From Gordonia sp. SL306 (GTDB lineage: Bacteria > Actinomycetota > Actinomycetes > Mycobacteriales > Mycobacteriaceae), in assembly GCF_026625785.1 (NCBI RefSeq), contig NZ_CP113063.1:1612001-1676000 (forward strand): a DNA stretch of 64,000 nt, in the 5' to 3' direction. The notes beneath the pieces were generated by a model. The model worked only from the letters and a program-made list of their open reading frames with translations. It did not search any database and was not told where the DNA came from. A program made the translations under genes and the position numbers. Below are positions 43,495 to 52,373 of this stretch, piece by piece. Each line of letters opens with the position of its first letter. Position 1 is the first letter of the stretch.

Positions 43495-44688
43495 CTACTC
43501 GGTCTTGGCCCGGGTCTGCGCGTAGCTCGGACGGCCCAGGCCCAGAGCGTGTTGGGCGATCATGTTACGGAACACCTCCAGGGTGCCGCCGTAGATCCCG
43601 CACAATGGGGCCCATCGGAACAGATACTCGCTCGCCCCGTCGTCGGCCGCTCCGGCGGTCTCGATCGGCAGCGCTGCTGCGGGCCCGAGGATGTCCATCA
43701 ATTCTGGAGCGACGTCCCGCATCGCCTGCGCGATCGCCACCCGCCCGTACATGTTGGGCGTGCTCAACGACGCCTCGACACGGGCGACATTGCGCCCGAG
43801 ACGATACGACACCGAGCCGTCGTCGATCCGGCGTCGCCCGGTGGCGTCAGGTGTCGACACCTTCGCAGCCACCTTGTCGACCGTGGTCGCCATGTACGAA
43901 CCTTGGTGCTGGAGGATCGAAACGTCCTCCAGACCGTCGGAATTCGCCTCTGACACACCGTGTTCGGTGTCCAGCGGCCCGCGCAGAACGGTCCATCCCT
44001 CGTTGACCTCACCCAGCCGGTACTTGTCCGAGATGCGGACGTCGCTGTAGTAGACGATGTTGGTGCGGTCGCCGTCGACCGTCCACAGCGGCTGGATCTC
44101 GATCCCCGGCGTGTCCAGCGGGACGAGGAACATGGTGAGGCTCTTGTGCTTCTTCGCCTCCGGATCGGTGTTGGTGATCAGAAAGGTGTACTGGCAGTTG
44201 TGGGCGCCCGTGGTGAACATCTTGGAGCCGTTGACGACCCAGTCGTCGCCGTCGCGGACCGCGCGTGTCTTGCACGTGGCGATGTCCGAGCCGCCATCTG
44301 GCTCGGTGTAGCCCAGGCAGAGGCGCACATGGCCGCTGAAGACCTTCGACAGCACCTCGTCTCGGATCTCCGGAGAGGCGAAGTTCTCGACCGACCGCGC
44401 GACGATCGACGTGGTCCCCCAGGTCACCCAGGGCACATGGACACGACGCTTCTCGAGCTCCCAGAGCCGCCGCCGGACGCGGTCGAAGCCGCCCTGCTCC
44501 TCGGTGCGGTACTCGCGTTCGAGGTATCCGGCCGCCCCCATCGCCAGGTGGACCGCCTCGTCGAAGTTGTCACCGGTCTCCCGATCGCGCCGGCGCACGT
44601 CGTCGGTGACGTGCGTGGCGAGGAACTCTCTGATCTCATCCAGAAAGCCCTGCTCGTCGGCGGTGAGCTCGACTCGTGAGAAATCCAT
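43495..44688 (-). CDS. Acyl-CoA dehydrogenase B, first of a pair
   Basis: The 397-residue flavoprotein carries GYTEPDGGSDIATCKT near residue 120 and NMIAQHALGLGRP near the end. It closely resembles dehydrogenase A at 18.3 kb. It lies 10 bp after a second, shorter dehydrogenase-fold gene; paired subunits that form heterotetramers are known for actinobacterial steroid side-chain enzymes (ChsE1-ChsE2 type), and this arrangement suggests the same. ATG 44688 has GGGGGAG upstream. It is the last gene of the ECH-amidohydrolase operon. Confidence 0.87.
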   Translation of the reverse strand: MDFSRVELTADEQGFLDEIREFLATHVTDDVRRRDRETGDNFDEAVHLAMGAAGYLEREYRTEEQGGFDRVRRRLWELEKRRVHVPWVTWGTTSIVARSVENFASPEIRDEVLSKVFSGHVRLCLGYTEPDGGSDIATCKTRAVRDGDDWVVNGSKMFTTGAHNCQYTFLITNTDPEAKKHKSLTMFLVPLDTPGIEIQPLWTVDGDRTNIVYYSDVRISDKYRLGEVNEGWTVLRGPLDTEHGVSEANSDGLEDVSILQHQGSYMATTVDKVAAKVSTPDATGRRRIDDGSVSYRLGRNVARVEASLSTPNMYGRVAIAQAMRDVAPELMDILGPAAALPIETAGAADDGASEYLFRWAPLCGIYGGTLEVFRNMIAQHALGLGRPSYAQTRAKTE

Positions 44689-44698
44689 GCGCTCCCCC

Positions 44699-45784
44699 TC
44701 AGACCGTGGCCGGCTCGGCTGCCGGGGCAGCGACATCGGTTCGACGCGCGACGGTTTCGGCGACGTGCTTGGCCGTCGCGCCCGGATCGCCGCCGGCGAG
44801 CGGCCATCCCCGTGCGCGCACGAGATACGACGTCGCCGCCGCTTCCGTGGAAACGCCGAGACCACCTTGCACATGCACAGCCATGGTCGCCGCCTTCGAC
44901 GCCTCTTCGGACATGAAGACGAACGCGGCACCCGGCAGCTCCGGTCGGACGTCCGGCTCGACGTCGAGGTACCAGGCCGCCTTGCGCGCCAGGGCGCGGC
45001 CGCCCTCGACGGTGATCGCCATGTTGGCGAGCGGATGCGAGATACCCTGCAGCGACGAGATCGGGACGCCGTAGGTGTACCGGTTCGTCGCGAACTCCGC
45101 GGCGATCCGCATCGTCTGCTCGACCAACCCGACCAATGCCGAGGCGGTGAGCAGGCGCCACTCATCCAGTGCCCGCTGATATTCCGCGACCGCAGTCGGG
45201 CCGCTCGCGAGGGTGACGCGAGCCGAGACGGCTGCCGGGTCGATCCACGCCATGGGCAGGCGACCGAGGTTGTCGACCTTCGGGGGCTTGACGTCAGAGG
45301 TCAGCAGGACGATGTCGTCCCCCTCCCGAACGACGATCTGGTCCGCGACGGAACCGGTCGGGATCAGGCGCGCTCCGCGTGACTCGCCGAGTTGTGCATC
45401 GAGCCCGATGATCTGGGCACCGGAGACGATCTTCTCGGAGTTCGGGTTGTCGGCGCCGAGGGCACCTAGTCGCGCCAGAAGCCTTGCGGCGCTGACATGA
45501 TCGATCCAGGGAACGGGTGCCAGCCAACGACCGATCTCTTCGGAGACGAGGGTGAGGTCGACCAGCGTCGCACCGTCTCCGCCGACCGTCTCCGGCAACG
45601 CCATCGTGGTCGCACCGGTGCCGCACAGCCGTTCCCACAACGGGCGGTCGATGCCCTCGGACTCGGCGGCCCGGACGACGTCGATGGTCGAGTAGGTCTG
45701 GAAGAACTTTGCGTACGCGGTCTGCAGATCCGCCTGGTCGGCCGAGAGGCTGTAGTCCTCCCTGCGCAATTCGTAACGGTCCAT
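44699..45784 (-). CDS. Acyl-CoA dehydrogenase C, second of a pair
   Basis: The 361-residue acyl-CoA dehydrogenase-fold protein is shorter and more divergent, with PETVGGDGATLVD near residue 66 and the C-terminal VQGGLGVSTEAAATSYL. It lacks the GYTEP motif of its neighbour, as expected for the partner subunit of a heteromeric enzyme. The start has AGGAGC upstream and lies 1 bp after the amidohydrolase stop. Confidence 0.83.
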   Translation of the reverse strand: MDRYELRREDYSLSADQADLQTAYAKFFQTYSTIDVVRAAESEGIDRPLWERLCGTGATTMALPETVGGDGATLVDLTLVSEEIGRWLAPVPWIDHVSAARLLARLGALGADNPNSEKIVSGAQIIGLDAQLGESRGARLIPTGSVADQIVVREGDDIVLLTSDVKPPKVDNLGRLPMAWIDPAAVSARVTLASGPTAVAEYQRALDEWRLLTASALVGLVEQTMRIAAEFATNRYTYGVPISSLQGISHPLANMAITVEGGRALARKAAWYLDVEPDVRPELPGAAFVFMSEEASKAATMAVHVQGGLGVSTEAAATSYLVRARGWPLAGGDPGATAKHVAETVARRTDVAAPAAEPATV

Positions 45785-45785
45785 C

Positions 45786-46625
45786 TCACTGCTCCTGTTC
45801 ATGTGGGCCGAAGAAGAATTCCTGGGCGTTGTCGTGGAGGTATTTGTCGAGGACGTCGGACGGCAGGTCGAGCGCCTCGGCCTCAGGGACGACGCGGCGC
45901 TGTGCCAAGACGGGCCAGTCCGAGCCGAAGATGACCTTGCCGGTCCCGCGGGTACGCATGTAATGGAGCAAACTCTCCGGCAGTCGCTTCGGCGACCACG
46001 CCGAGGTCATCAACCGAAGGTTCGGGTATTTGATCAGCAATCGGATTGCGACGTCCCACCACGGGTCGGCACCGTGGATCATGCAGAGAAGCAATTCCGG
46101 GAACCTCACACAGACCCGATCCAGATGGATGGGGTTCTGCACCTCACCGGGAATCGGTGGTCCCGGGATGCCCGTGTTGACACACAACGGGAGCCCGAGT
46201 TCCGCGCACTTGGCGTAGAGCGGATAGTAGACCGCGTCACTCGGCGGATACTGTCCGTCACCCCAGAAGCTCGGCCCCACAGCGGCATAGGACACCGGGA
46301 GATCGCGGACCATCGCACTCAGATCCCGCAACGACGAGACCGGGCGCAGCAGGTTCGCGCCGCCCATTGCGAGGGAGAACCGGTCCGGACGGGCCTCGAC
46401 GAACTTCCGGGCGGTGACCGACGGCTTGGCCAGGTTGTCCATCAAGATCGCCTTGCGAACCCCCTGCTCGTCCATCTCGTCGAGGAGTTCGGACATGTCG
46501 ACGGCTTCGAACATCGACGTGGCGCCCTTGAAGTAATTGTCCCGCACCGCCAGCATCCAACCGGGTTGCTGTTCGGTCTCACCGAAGTGGACGTTGACGA
46601 GACAGTCGATCACATTGCGTGGCAT
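45786..46625 (-). CDS. Amidohydrolase-2 family metal-dependent hydrolase C
   Basis: The 279-residue protein is shorter than its relatives. The first metal motif is replaced by CLVNVHFG, but CVNTGIPG, CMIHGADPWW and the C-terminal IFGSDWPV remain. It belongs to the ACMSD/amidohydrolase-2 group, which hydrolyses or decarboxylates ring-cleavage products. It is next to, and probably co-transcribed with, the longer relative at 46659, so the two may form a pair or act on successive intermediates. Confidence 0.8.
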   Translation of the reverse strand: MPRNVIDCLVNVHFGETEQQPGWMLAVRDNYFKGATSMFEAVDMSELLDEMDEQGVRKAILMDNLAKPSVTARKFVEARPDRFSLAMGGANLLRPVSSLRDLSAMVRDLPVSYAAVGPSFWGDGQYPPSDAVYYPLYAKCAELGLPLCVNTGIPGPPIPGEVQNPIHLDRVCVRFPELLLCMIHGADPWWDVAIRLLIKYPNLRLMTSAWSPKRLPESLLHYMRTRGTGKVIFGSDWPVLAQRRVVPEAEALDLPSDVLDKYLHDNAQEFFFGPHEQEQ

Positions 46626-46658
46626 GGCACTCCGATTCTTCGCAATCCGGCCGGCATC

Positions 46659-47864
46659 TCAGGGGATGGAGGGAACCGACACTCCCAGCAGGTCGAGAGC
46701 GTTTCCGCGCATGACCTTTCGGATCTCGTCATCACTGCTGAGTCCGGCGAGGTCTTGGACGTAGGAGGTCGGGTCCTCGAGCCCTTCACCGTGGGGCCAG
46801 TCCGACCCGAACAGGATGCGATCGGTGCCGATCGTGTTCGCGAGGTGCTTGACATCCTCCTCGTAGTACGGCGCGATCCAGACGTGCTCTTTGAGTTCAT
46901 CGACCGGGTTGTCGGCGAACGACTTCGGATACTGGTTGGCGAGCTTGTGCAGTCGCTTGATCAGACGATGCACCCATTCGGCCCCGTTCTCGATGCTCGC
47001 GACCCGTAGTTTCGGATGCCGCACGAAGACTCCGTGCACGATCAGCGAGGCGATCGTGTCATGAATCGCACGGTCGTCGACGACGACCTTGTCGAACGGA
47101 TCGGTGGTGCCGAAGCCCTCGAAGTTCTCCTTGCCACCCCACATCGCCGCGATACCCAGATAGCCACTGTCACCGAGATGGAACGCGACGGGTACGTTCG
47201 CCTCGGCGAGTCGCGCCCACACCGGATCGTGGCTGGGATGACCGAGCGACCTCGGCTTGGGGCTGCCGGGCACCGGCGCCGGACGCATGTGGACCAGCTT
47301 GGCTCCCCGTTCGATGACGAACTCGACCTCGGCGAGCGCTGCCTCCGGATCGGCGAGCGAGATCATCGGAGCTGTGTAGATCTTGTGGTCCGGGCGGTCG
47401 AAACCCCAGTCCTCGTCGAGCCAGAGGTTGAAGGCATGCAGAGATGCCATGGTCGCCGGGATGTCCTTCTTGAGCGCTTCTTCGACACCGCACCCGAACG
47501 TCGGGAACATGAAGATCGATTCGAGTTCCTGGTTCTCGAGCACCTTGATGCGCGCATCCCGGTTCTGATATTCCGGGCGCAATCCGAGCTCTTCGACCTT
47601 CATCAGCGACGCGGGATCCACCCCCTCCGGAATCTGCCCGCGGAACATCAGATCGAGGCAGCCCGGCTCGATGATGGGATCGAACGTCGGATTGGGGATG
47701 AATCGGTTGACCTTCTCCCCCATGACCGCGACGGTGTGTTTGCCGTCCTGCAGCATCCGCACACCTCGCCGCCGGAACTCCTTCGGGAGATGCCGCGTGA
47801 ACGCATCGAGTGGCTCGTAGTAGTGATTGTCGACGTCGATCGACAGGTATCCGAGTTCATTCAT
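46659..47864 (-). CDS. Amidohydrolase-2 family metal-dependent hydrolase D
   Basis: The 401-residue TIM-barrel hydrolase shows SIDVDNHYYEP near residue 8, FHLGDSG near 208, SIENGAEWVH near 290 and LFGSDWPHGEG near 352. It is close in layout to hydrolase A at 22.1 kb. ATG 47864 has GGAGGAC upstream. It follows the enoyl-CoA hydratase by 71 bp. Sharing an operon with the hydratase and two dehydrogenases suggests it acts on a CoA ester or on a ring-opened acid. Confidence 0.83.
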   Translation of the reverse strand: MNELGYLSIDVDNHYYEPLDAFTRHLPKEFRRRGVRMLQDGKHTVAVMGEKVNRFIPNPTFDPIIEPGCLDLMFRGQIPEGVDPASLMKVEELGLRPEYQNRDARIKVLENQELESIFMFPTFGCGVEEALKKDIPATMASLHAFNLWLDEDWGFDRPDHKIYTAPMISLADPEAALAEVEFVIERGAKLVHMRPAPVPGSPKPRSLGHPSHDPVWARLAEANVPVAFHLGDSGYLGIAAMWGGKENFEGFGTTDPFDKVVVDDRAIHDTIASLIVHGVFVRHPKLRVASIENGAEWVHRLIKRLHKLANQYPKSFADNPVDELKEHVWIAPYYEEDVKHLANTIGTDRILFGSDWPHGEGLEDPTSYVQDLAGLSSDDEIRKVMRGNALDLLGVSVPSIP

Positions 47865-47935
47865 GGTGTCCTCCGGTTTGCGAATCGTTCGCGGACGATG
47901 TGTTGTGTGTGTTCGACCCCGCTGCCGCGCGCGTG

Positions 47936-48775
47936 TCACGGCAGCGGGGGAAACCGTGGGGTTCGTTTCTCGAGGAACGCGGTGATCCCTTCGATCACGT
48001 CTGGCCGCGTCAATGACTGCGCCATCGCGGACTCGGCGCGCGTCATCGCCTCGTCGACATCACCGTCCGCGTCCGCGAGGAGCTGTTTCTTGATCTGGTC
48101 GAGTGAGACCGGCGAGCACTGCGTCGCGATCTCCTCCGCATACGCCACCGCATGCGACAGCAGATCATCCGCAGGCAGCACCGCGGTGACCAGGCCCAGA
48201 TCGCGGGCCTCGTCGGCGAGGAAGGTCCGACCACTCAGCAGCAACTCTCGTGCCACCGCCGGGCCGGCCACCCGCGGCAGAATCCAGGAGATCCCGTGCT
48301 CGGCGATGAGACCACGGCGCGCAAACGGAGCGGCGAACTTCGCGCCGGACGCCGCGAACCGGACGTCGCACATGAGCGCGTGGGTCAGGCCGATACCGAC
48401 GCAGGCCCCGTTGATCGCCGCGATCACCGGCTTGCGCAGAGCCATCAGGAACTGCGCAGGCCGTTCCCCCACGGTGGCACCGACATCCACGGACTCGGCG
48501 TCGGCCAGTGAACCAACCTGCTCGACCGTTCCCATGTGGGCGCCTGCGCAGAACGCCCGGCCCCTCCCGGTGATCACGATGACCCGTACGGCGGGATCGG
48601 CTTCCGCATTGTCGATGTGCGCGTACAGCTCCTGCGCGATGTCGGCCGCCCACGCGTTGAGACGGTCCGGCCGATTGAGCGTGAGAACGGCGACGCCACC
48701 CTCGGTCACCTCGGCGAGAACCGCGGGTTCACCGACCGTCCCGGCCTGCCGGTCACTGTCCTCGGCGACACTCAC
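47936..48775 (-). CDS. Enoyl-CoA hydratase/isomerase family protein A
   Basis: The 279-residue crotonase-fold protein has the oxyanion-hole segments AFCAGAHMG near residue 74 and NGACVGIGLTHAL near 120. It should hydrate or isomerise an enoyl-CoA. The start is GTG 48775, whose own Shine-Dalgarno is weak; a 12-codon leader frame with a strong SD ends in a GTGA overlap with it. It heads the five-gene operon running to 43495. Confidence 0.84.
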   Translation of the reverse strand: MSVAEDSDRQAGTVGEPAVLAEVTEGGVAVLTLNRPDRLNAWAADIAQELYAHIDNAEADPAVRVIVITGRGRAFCAGAHMGTVEQVGSLADAESVDVGATVGERPAQFLMALRKPVIAAINGACVGIGLTHALMCDVRFAASGAKFAAPFARRGLIAEHGISWILPRVAGPAVARELLLSGRTFLADEARDLGLVTAVLPADDLLSHAVAYAEEIATQCSPVSLDQIKKQLLADADGDVDEAMTRAESAMAQSLTRPDVIEGITAFLEKRTPRFPPLP

Positions 48776-48810
48776 CGGACCGTCCGTCCGGACGGCGCAA
48801 TCGAGTCCAT
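48772..48810 (-). CDS. Possible 12-residue leader peptide before the hydratase
   Basis: An ATG at 48810, preceded by AGGAGGAGACACCC, opens a 12-codon frame (MDSIAPSGRTVR) whose TGA overlaps the GTG start of the hydratase. This fits translational coupling from a leader. Alternatively it is the true old start displaced by a 1-base shift near the N-terminus. Confidence 0.35.
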   Translation of the reverse strand: MDSIAPSGRTVR

Positions 48811-48851
48811 TCGGGTGTCTCCTCCTGCACCGACACTGTACTTGAACATGC

Positions 48852-48872
48852 CTACTGTATACCTATCGGTAG
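48852..48872. promoter_or_regulatory. Island operator 6: CTACTGT-n7-TCGGTAG
   Basis: A dyad upstream of the hydratase-amidohydrolase-dehydrogenase operon, 77 bp from the GTG start. The outer bases CTA/TAG are symmetric. Confidence 0.5.
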
Positions 48873-48935
48873 AGGGTTCCGCAAGGCGCCCAGAGCCTCC
48901 GCGGTGACATGATGGACCACCTCGATTCGCCGGAT

Positions 48936-48956
48936 TTACTGTACCGTTTACCGTAA
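48936..48956. promoter_or_regulatory. Island operator 7: TTACTGT-n7-ACCGTAA
   Basis: One mismatch from the perfect dyad. It lies between the divergent hydratase operon and the TetR gene at 49079; two sites in this spacer suggest the regulator controls its own promoter. Confidence 0.6.
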
Positions 48957-49078
48957 CCTCAACCAAGATCCGGTCGGGCGCGCCGTTGCCGGTGCACCGG
49001 CAACTCGGATCGAGCTCGAATCCGGTTGGATTCCCAGCTGACGCCGCGACGATGCGGCAGATCACGGAAGGTGGCGGC

Positions 49079-49807
49079 ATGGCGAGGCAGACGACGCCCA
49101 AGCGGCGGCGACGCGAACGCGGTTCCATCGATCCCGACGACATCGTCGCGGGCGCCTTCGAGCTCGCCGACGAGGTGTCGATCGACAATCTGAGCATGCC
49201 GATGCTCGGCAAACATCTCGGGGTCGGCGTCACCAGTATCTACTGGTATTTCCGCAAGAAGGACGACCTCCTCAACGCGATGACCGACCGGGCCCTGCGT
49301 GAGTACCTGCTCGCGGTCCCCCTGCCGAAGTCCGAGGACTGGCGTGAATCACTCACGCAGTACGCGCGCACGATGCGGAAAGCCTTCCTCAGCAACCCGA
49401 TTCTCGTGGACCTCATCCTGATCCGGGCGACGCTGGGCCCGCGGTATTCCGAACTCGGGGCCAAACACATCGAGGGCCTGGTCGCCCGCCTGGTCGACGC
49501 CGGACTCACGTTCGACGACGGCTTCGACACCTTCTCCGCCCTGCAGTTGCACCTGCACGGCTCGATCGTGCTGACCCGCCTGCACGAGAAGAGCAAGGCG
49601 AGCGACCCCGAGGCCCGCACGTACTACGAAGATCTCGCCATCTCGCCGGAGTCGACGCCGATCCTCGCCCAGGCCGCCGCCCACGGGCACACCGGCGGCG
49701 CCCCGGACGATCGGAACTTCGAGTTCGGCCTTCGCTGCATCCTCGACCACGCCGAGAGGTTGATCGACTCACGCAACGCCGCGGCGACGCCACGCGGTGC
49801 CGCATGA
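49079..49807 (+). CDS. TetR-family regulator, candidate master regulator of the island
   Basis: The 242-residue protein starts with a very basic tail (RQTTPKRRRRERGS) and has an HTH of the LGVGVTSIYWYFRKKDDLLN type near residues 43-62. It diverges from the long catabolic operon and has two copies of the island dyad in its promoter spacer, which makes it the best candidate for binding them. ATG 49079 has GGAAGG upstream; an in-frame ATG at 49052 is an alternative. The ligand is unknown; an acyl-CoA intermediate is likely. Confidence 0.83.
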   Translation: MARQTTPKRRRRERGSIDPDDIVAGAFELADEVSIDNLSMPMLGKHLGVGVTSIYWYFRKKDDLLNAMTDRALREYLLAVPLPKSEDWRESLTQYARTMRKAFLSNPILVDLILIRATLGPRYSELGAKHIEGLVARLVDAGLTFDDGFDTFSALQLHLHGSIVLTRLHEKSKASDPEARTYYEDLAISPESTPILAQAAAHGHTGGAPDDRNFEFGLRCILDHAERLIDSRNAAATPRGAA

Positions 49808-49887
49808 TCATCGTGCCCCGCCCCTGACAGGCCGGCTGGTCCGAGCCCCAGAGCACACATCCGTCGTAGCGAATCCCTGGAGCCATC

Positions 49888-50136
49888 TTGTCCGTTCTGG
49901 TCGATCAGCAGGGCGCCGTCCGCACGGTCACGGTGAACCGCCCCGAACAGCACAATGCACTCGATGCCGAGACGATTGCGGCGGACGCCCCACTCGCGGT
50001 GCAGTTCACCAAACGACACATGTACGCCGCCGTCGACCACGATGCCGATCTCCGGAACCGGATGCGCGAGGGCCTCCCCGAGATCCTCGATGAGTCGGCG
50101 AGACCACACCGCCGGGTCGCCGGCAATCGGCGGTAG
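49888..50136 (+). pseudogene. Internally deleted enoyl-CoA hydratase
   Basis: The 82-codon frame joins the first 30 residues of a crotonase (LVDQQGAVRTVTVNRPEQHN) directly to its last 50 (APLAVQFTKRHMYAAVDHDA, then LRNRMREGLPEILD). The central 170-190 residues, including both oxyanion-hole segments, are missing in frame, so the product cannot be active. The start would be TTG 49888 with CTGGAG upstream. Confidence 0.75.
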
Positions 50137-50151
50137 GGACTATCGCAAGCC

Positions 50152-50172
50152 TTTCCGTATTGCTTACAGTCA
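50152..50172. promoter_or_regulatory. Island operator 8: TTTCCGT-n7-ACAGTCA
   Basis: A degenerate dyad 52 bp upstream of the synthetase/DUF35/thiolase operon, with the same spacing as the other sites. Confidence 0.4.
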
Positions 50173-50223
50173 CTATGACCACCGCCTGCGTGCAGCCGAC
50201 CACGACGACCCCAGGAGCAGAAC

Positions 50224-51900
50224 GTGTCCGAGTCCGCGACCAACACAACCACCCGCGAGTTCACCGTTCCCGAGGTAGCCGACGCGGTCGCCGCGGCGAT
50301 CCCCGACCGTGAGCTCATCGCATTCCGCTCGCGCCGCCTCACCACGAGCCAGATCGCGGAGCGGTCCAAGCGTCTTGCGTCGTACCTGCACTCCCAGGGC
50401 CTCGGCGCGCACACCGAGAGGTCGGCACTGGCCGGCCACGAGGTGGGACAGGACCTGCTGGGCATCTACGCCTACAACGGAAACGAGTACGTCGAGACGA
50501 TGCTCGGAGCATTCCGCGCACGCGTCGCGCCGTTCAACGTGAACTACCGCTACGTGAAGAACGAACTCCACTACCTGCTCACGGATTCGGGCGCGACCGC
50601 CCTGGTCTATAACGCCGCGTTCGCTCCTCAGCTCGCGGAGGTGCTCCCGGGGTTGCCGAACCTGCGGGTGCTGATCCAGATCGCGGACGACTCCGGCAAC
50701 GAACTTCTCGAGGGCGCAGTCGATTACGAAGATGTCATCGCGACCAACTCTGCCGATCCGATCCCGGTCACCCCCTCCCCCGACGACCTGTACGTGCTCT
50801 ACACCGGCGGTACCACGGGTATGCCGAAGGGCGTGCTGTGGCGTCAGAACGACATCTACATGGCGGGTGGCGGCGGGCGTGACGTCTACAGCGGCGCACT
50901 CACCACCTCTCTCGACCAGGTGACCGAACGGGTCACCGCGGGAGAGGGATTGAAGGTCTTCGTCCTGCCGCCACTCATCCACGGCGCCGCACAGTGGGCC
51001 ATCATGACCGCACTGACCTCAGGGCAGACGGTGCTGCTGTCCCCGGTCGTCGAACGCCTCGATGCCGAGGCCGTGGCCGAGACCATCGAAGCCGAGAAGC
51101 CGATGGTCCTGATGATGGTGGGCGATGCGATCGCTCGTCCCCTGATCACGGCCTTCGAGCGCGGCGAACGGGACATCTCCTCGATCGCCGTGCTCGCCAA
51201 CGGCGGCGCCGTGTTGTCACCGACGATCAAAGAGCGTCTGCTGGCAGTGCTGCCCAACGCGATCATCCTCGACGGCGTCGGATCGTCCGAGACGGGAACA
51301 CAGATGACGCACGTCTCCAGCGCCGGTGCCGTGTCGACCGGCATCTTCAACCCGGGCTCCAACACGTGCGTCCTGACCGAGGACATCGACGCGATCGCGG
51401 AGCCGGGCCACGAGGGTCTCGGCTGGCTGGCCCAGCGTGGTTTCGTCCCGCTCGGCTACAAGGGAGATGCGGCCAAGACGGCGAAGACGTTCCCCGTCGT
51501 GAACGGCGAGCGATTCTCGCTGCCCGGGGACCGCGCACAGCTTCTCGACGACGGCACGATCCATTTGCTCGGCCGAGACTCCGTGACGATCAACTCAGGT
51601 GGCGAGAAGATCTTCGTCGAGGAGGTCGAGATGGCCATCGCCACGCATCCCGCCGTCGGCGATGTGCTCGTCGCCGGTCGGCCGAGCGACAAGTGGGGGG
51701 AGGCCGTGGTCGCGATCGTGGAACTGGTGGACGGCGCGGACGCATCGGGCGACGAGCTCATCGAGCATGCCGCACAGTCGATCGCGCGGTACAAACTCCC
51801 GAAGACGGTCCTGTTCCGGCCGGCCATCCAGCGGAGTCCGGTGGGCAAGGCCGACTACCGCTGGGCACGCGAGCAGGCAGCAGGCGTCGGCACGGACTGA
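50224..51900 (+). CDS. Acyl-CoA synthetase (FadD-like) D
   Basis: The 558-residue ANL ligase has VLYTGGTTGMPKGVLWRQND near residue 194, AMP motif VGSSETGTQ near 357, hinge region LLGRDSVTINSGGEKIFVEE near 450 and catalytic lysine in VGKADYRWAR. It is the closest paralogue of synthetase B at 19.5 kb. GTG 50224 has AGGAGC upstream. It heads an operon with a DUF35 zinc-ribbon protein and a thiolase-fold protein, a set seen in actinobacterial side-chain degradation. Confidence 0.89.
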   Translation: MSESATNTTTREFTVPEVADAVAAAIPDRELIAFRSRRLTTSQIAERSKRLASYLHSQGLGAHTERSALAGHEVGQDLLGIYAYNGNEYVETMLGAFRARVAPFNVNYRYVKNELHYLLTDSGATALVYNAAFAPQLAEVLPGLPNLRVLIQIADDSGNELLEGAVDYEDVIATNSADPIPVTPSPDDLYVLYTGGTTGMPKGVLWRQNDIYMAGGGGRDVYSGALTTSLDQVTERVTAGEGLKVFVLPPLIHGAAQWAIMTALTSGQTVLLSPVVERLDAEAVAETIEAEKPMVLMMVGDAIARPLITAFERGERDISSIAVLANGGAVLSPTIKERLLAVLPNAIILDGVGSSETGTQMTHVSSAGAVSTGIFNPGSNTCVLTEDIDAIAEPGHEGLGWLAQRGFVPLGYKGDAAKTAKTFPVVNGERFSLPGDRAQLLDDGTIHLLGRDSVTINSGGEKIFVEEVEMAIATHPAVGDVLVAGRPSDKWGEAVVAIVELVDGADASGDELIEHAAQSIARYKLPKTVLFRPAIQRSPVGKADYRWAREQAAGVGTD

Positions 51901-51939
51901 GTGGCCATGGAATCAATCACCCGATGTGAGGAACGACAG

Positions 51940-52356
51940 ATGCAACGAATGATCGCACCAGAGATATCGACATGGCCCGAGGCGGATCCTCATCTGCTCG
52001 GCAGTGCCTGCGATGACTGCGGCGCAACCGTTTTCCCGGTGCAAGAGCTCTGCCCGCGGTGCAGCGGCGCGTCCATGCGCGAGACCGAACTGCCCCGTCG
52101 AGGAACCCTGATCGCCTGGACCACCCAGGGATTCCTGCCCGGCGCACCCTACCTCGGCGACGAGACTCCGAAGACCTTCGAGCCCTTCGGAGTCGGGCTC
52201 GTCCAATTGGGAGACGTGATCCGGGTCGAGAGCCGACTCACCGAGAACAACCCCACCGCACTCGAATTCGGCATGGATGTCGAACTCACGATGGTGCCCC
52301 TCGGCACTGACGACGAGGGCACAGAGGTCCTCACCTTCGCCTTCCAACCCGTCTGA
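51940..52356 (+). CDS. Zinc-ribbon OB-fold (DUF35, ChsH2-like) protein
   Basis: The 138-residue protein has a rubredoxin-like zinc ribbon (CDDCG near residue 25, CPRCS near 39) followed by an OB-fold. Such proteins form complexes with thiolase-like or hydratase-like partners, as in Ltp2-ChsH2 aldolases. It lies 17 bp upstream of the thiolase-fold gene, its likely partner. ATG 51940 has GAGGAA upstream. It is the intact counterpart of the truncated copy at 28.7 kb. Confidence 0.85.
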   Translation: MQRMIAPEISTWPEADPHLLGSACDDCGATVFPVQELCPRCSGASMRETELPRRGTLIAWTTQGFLPGAPYLGDETPKTFEPFGVGLVQLGDVIRVESRLTENNPTALEFGMDVELTMVPLGTDDEGTEVLTFAFQPV

Positions 52357-52373
52357 CCGACAGGAGTTCTCTC

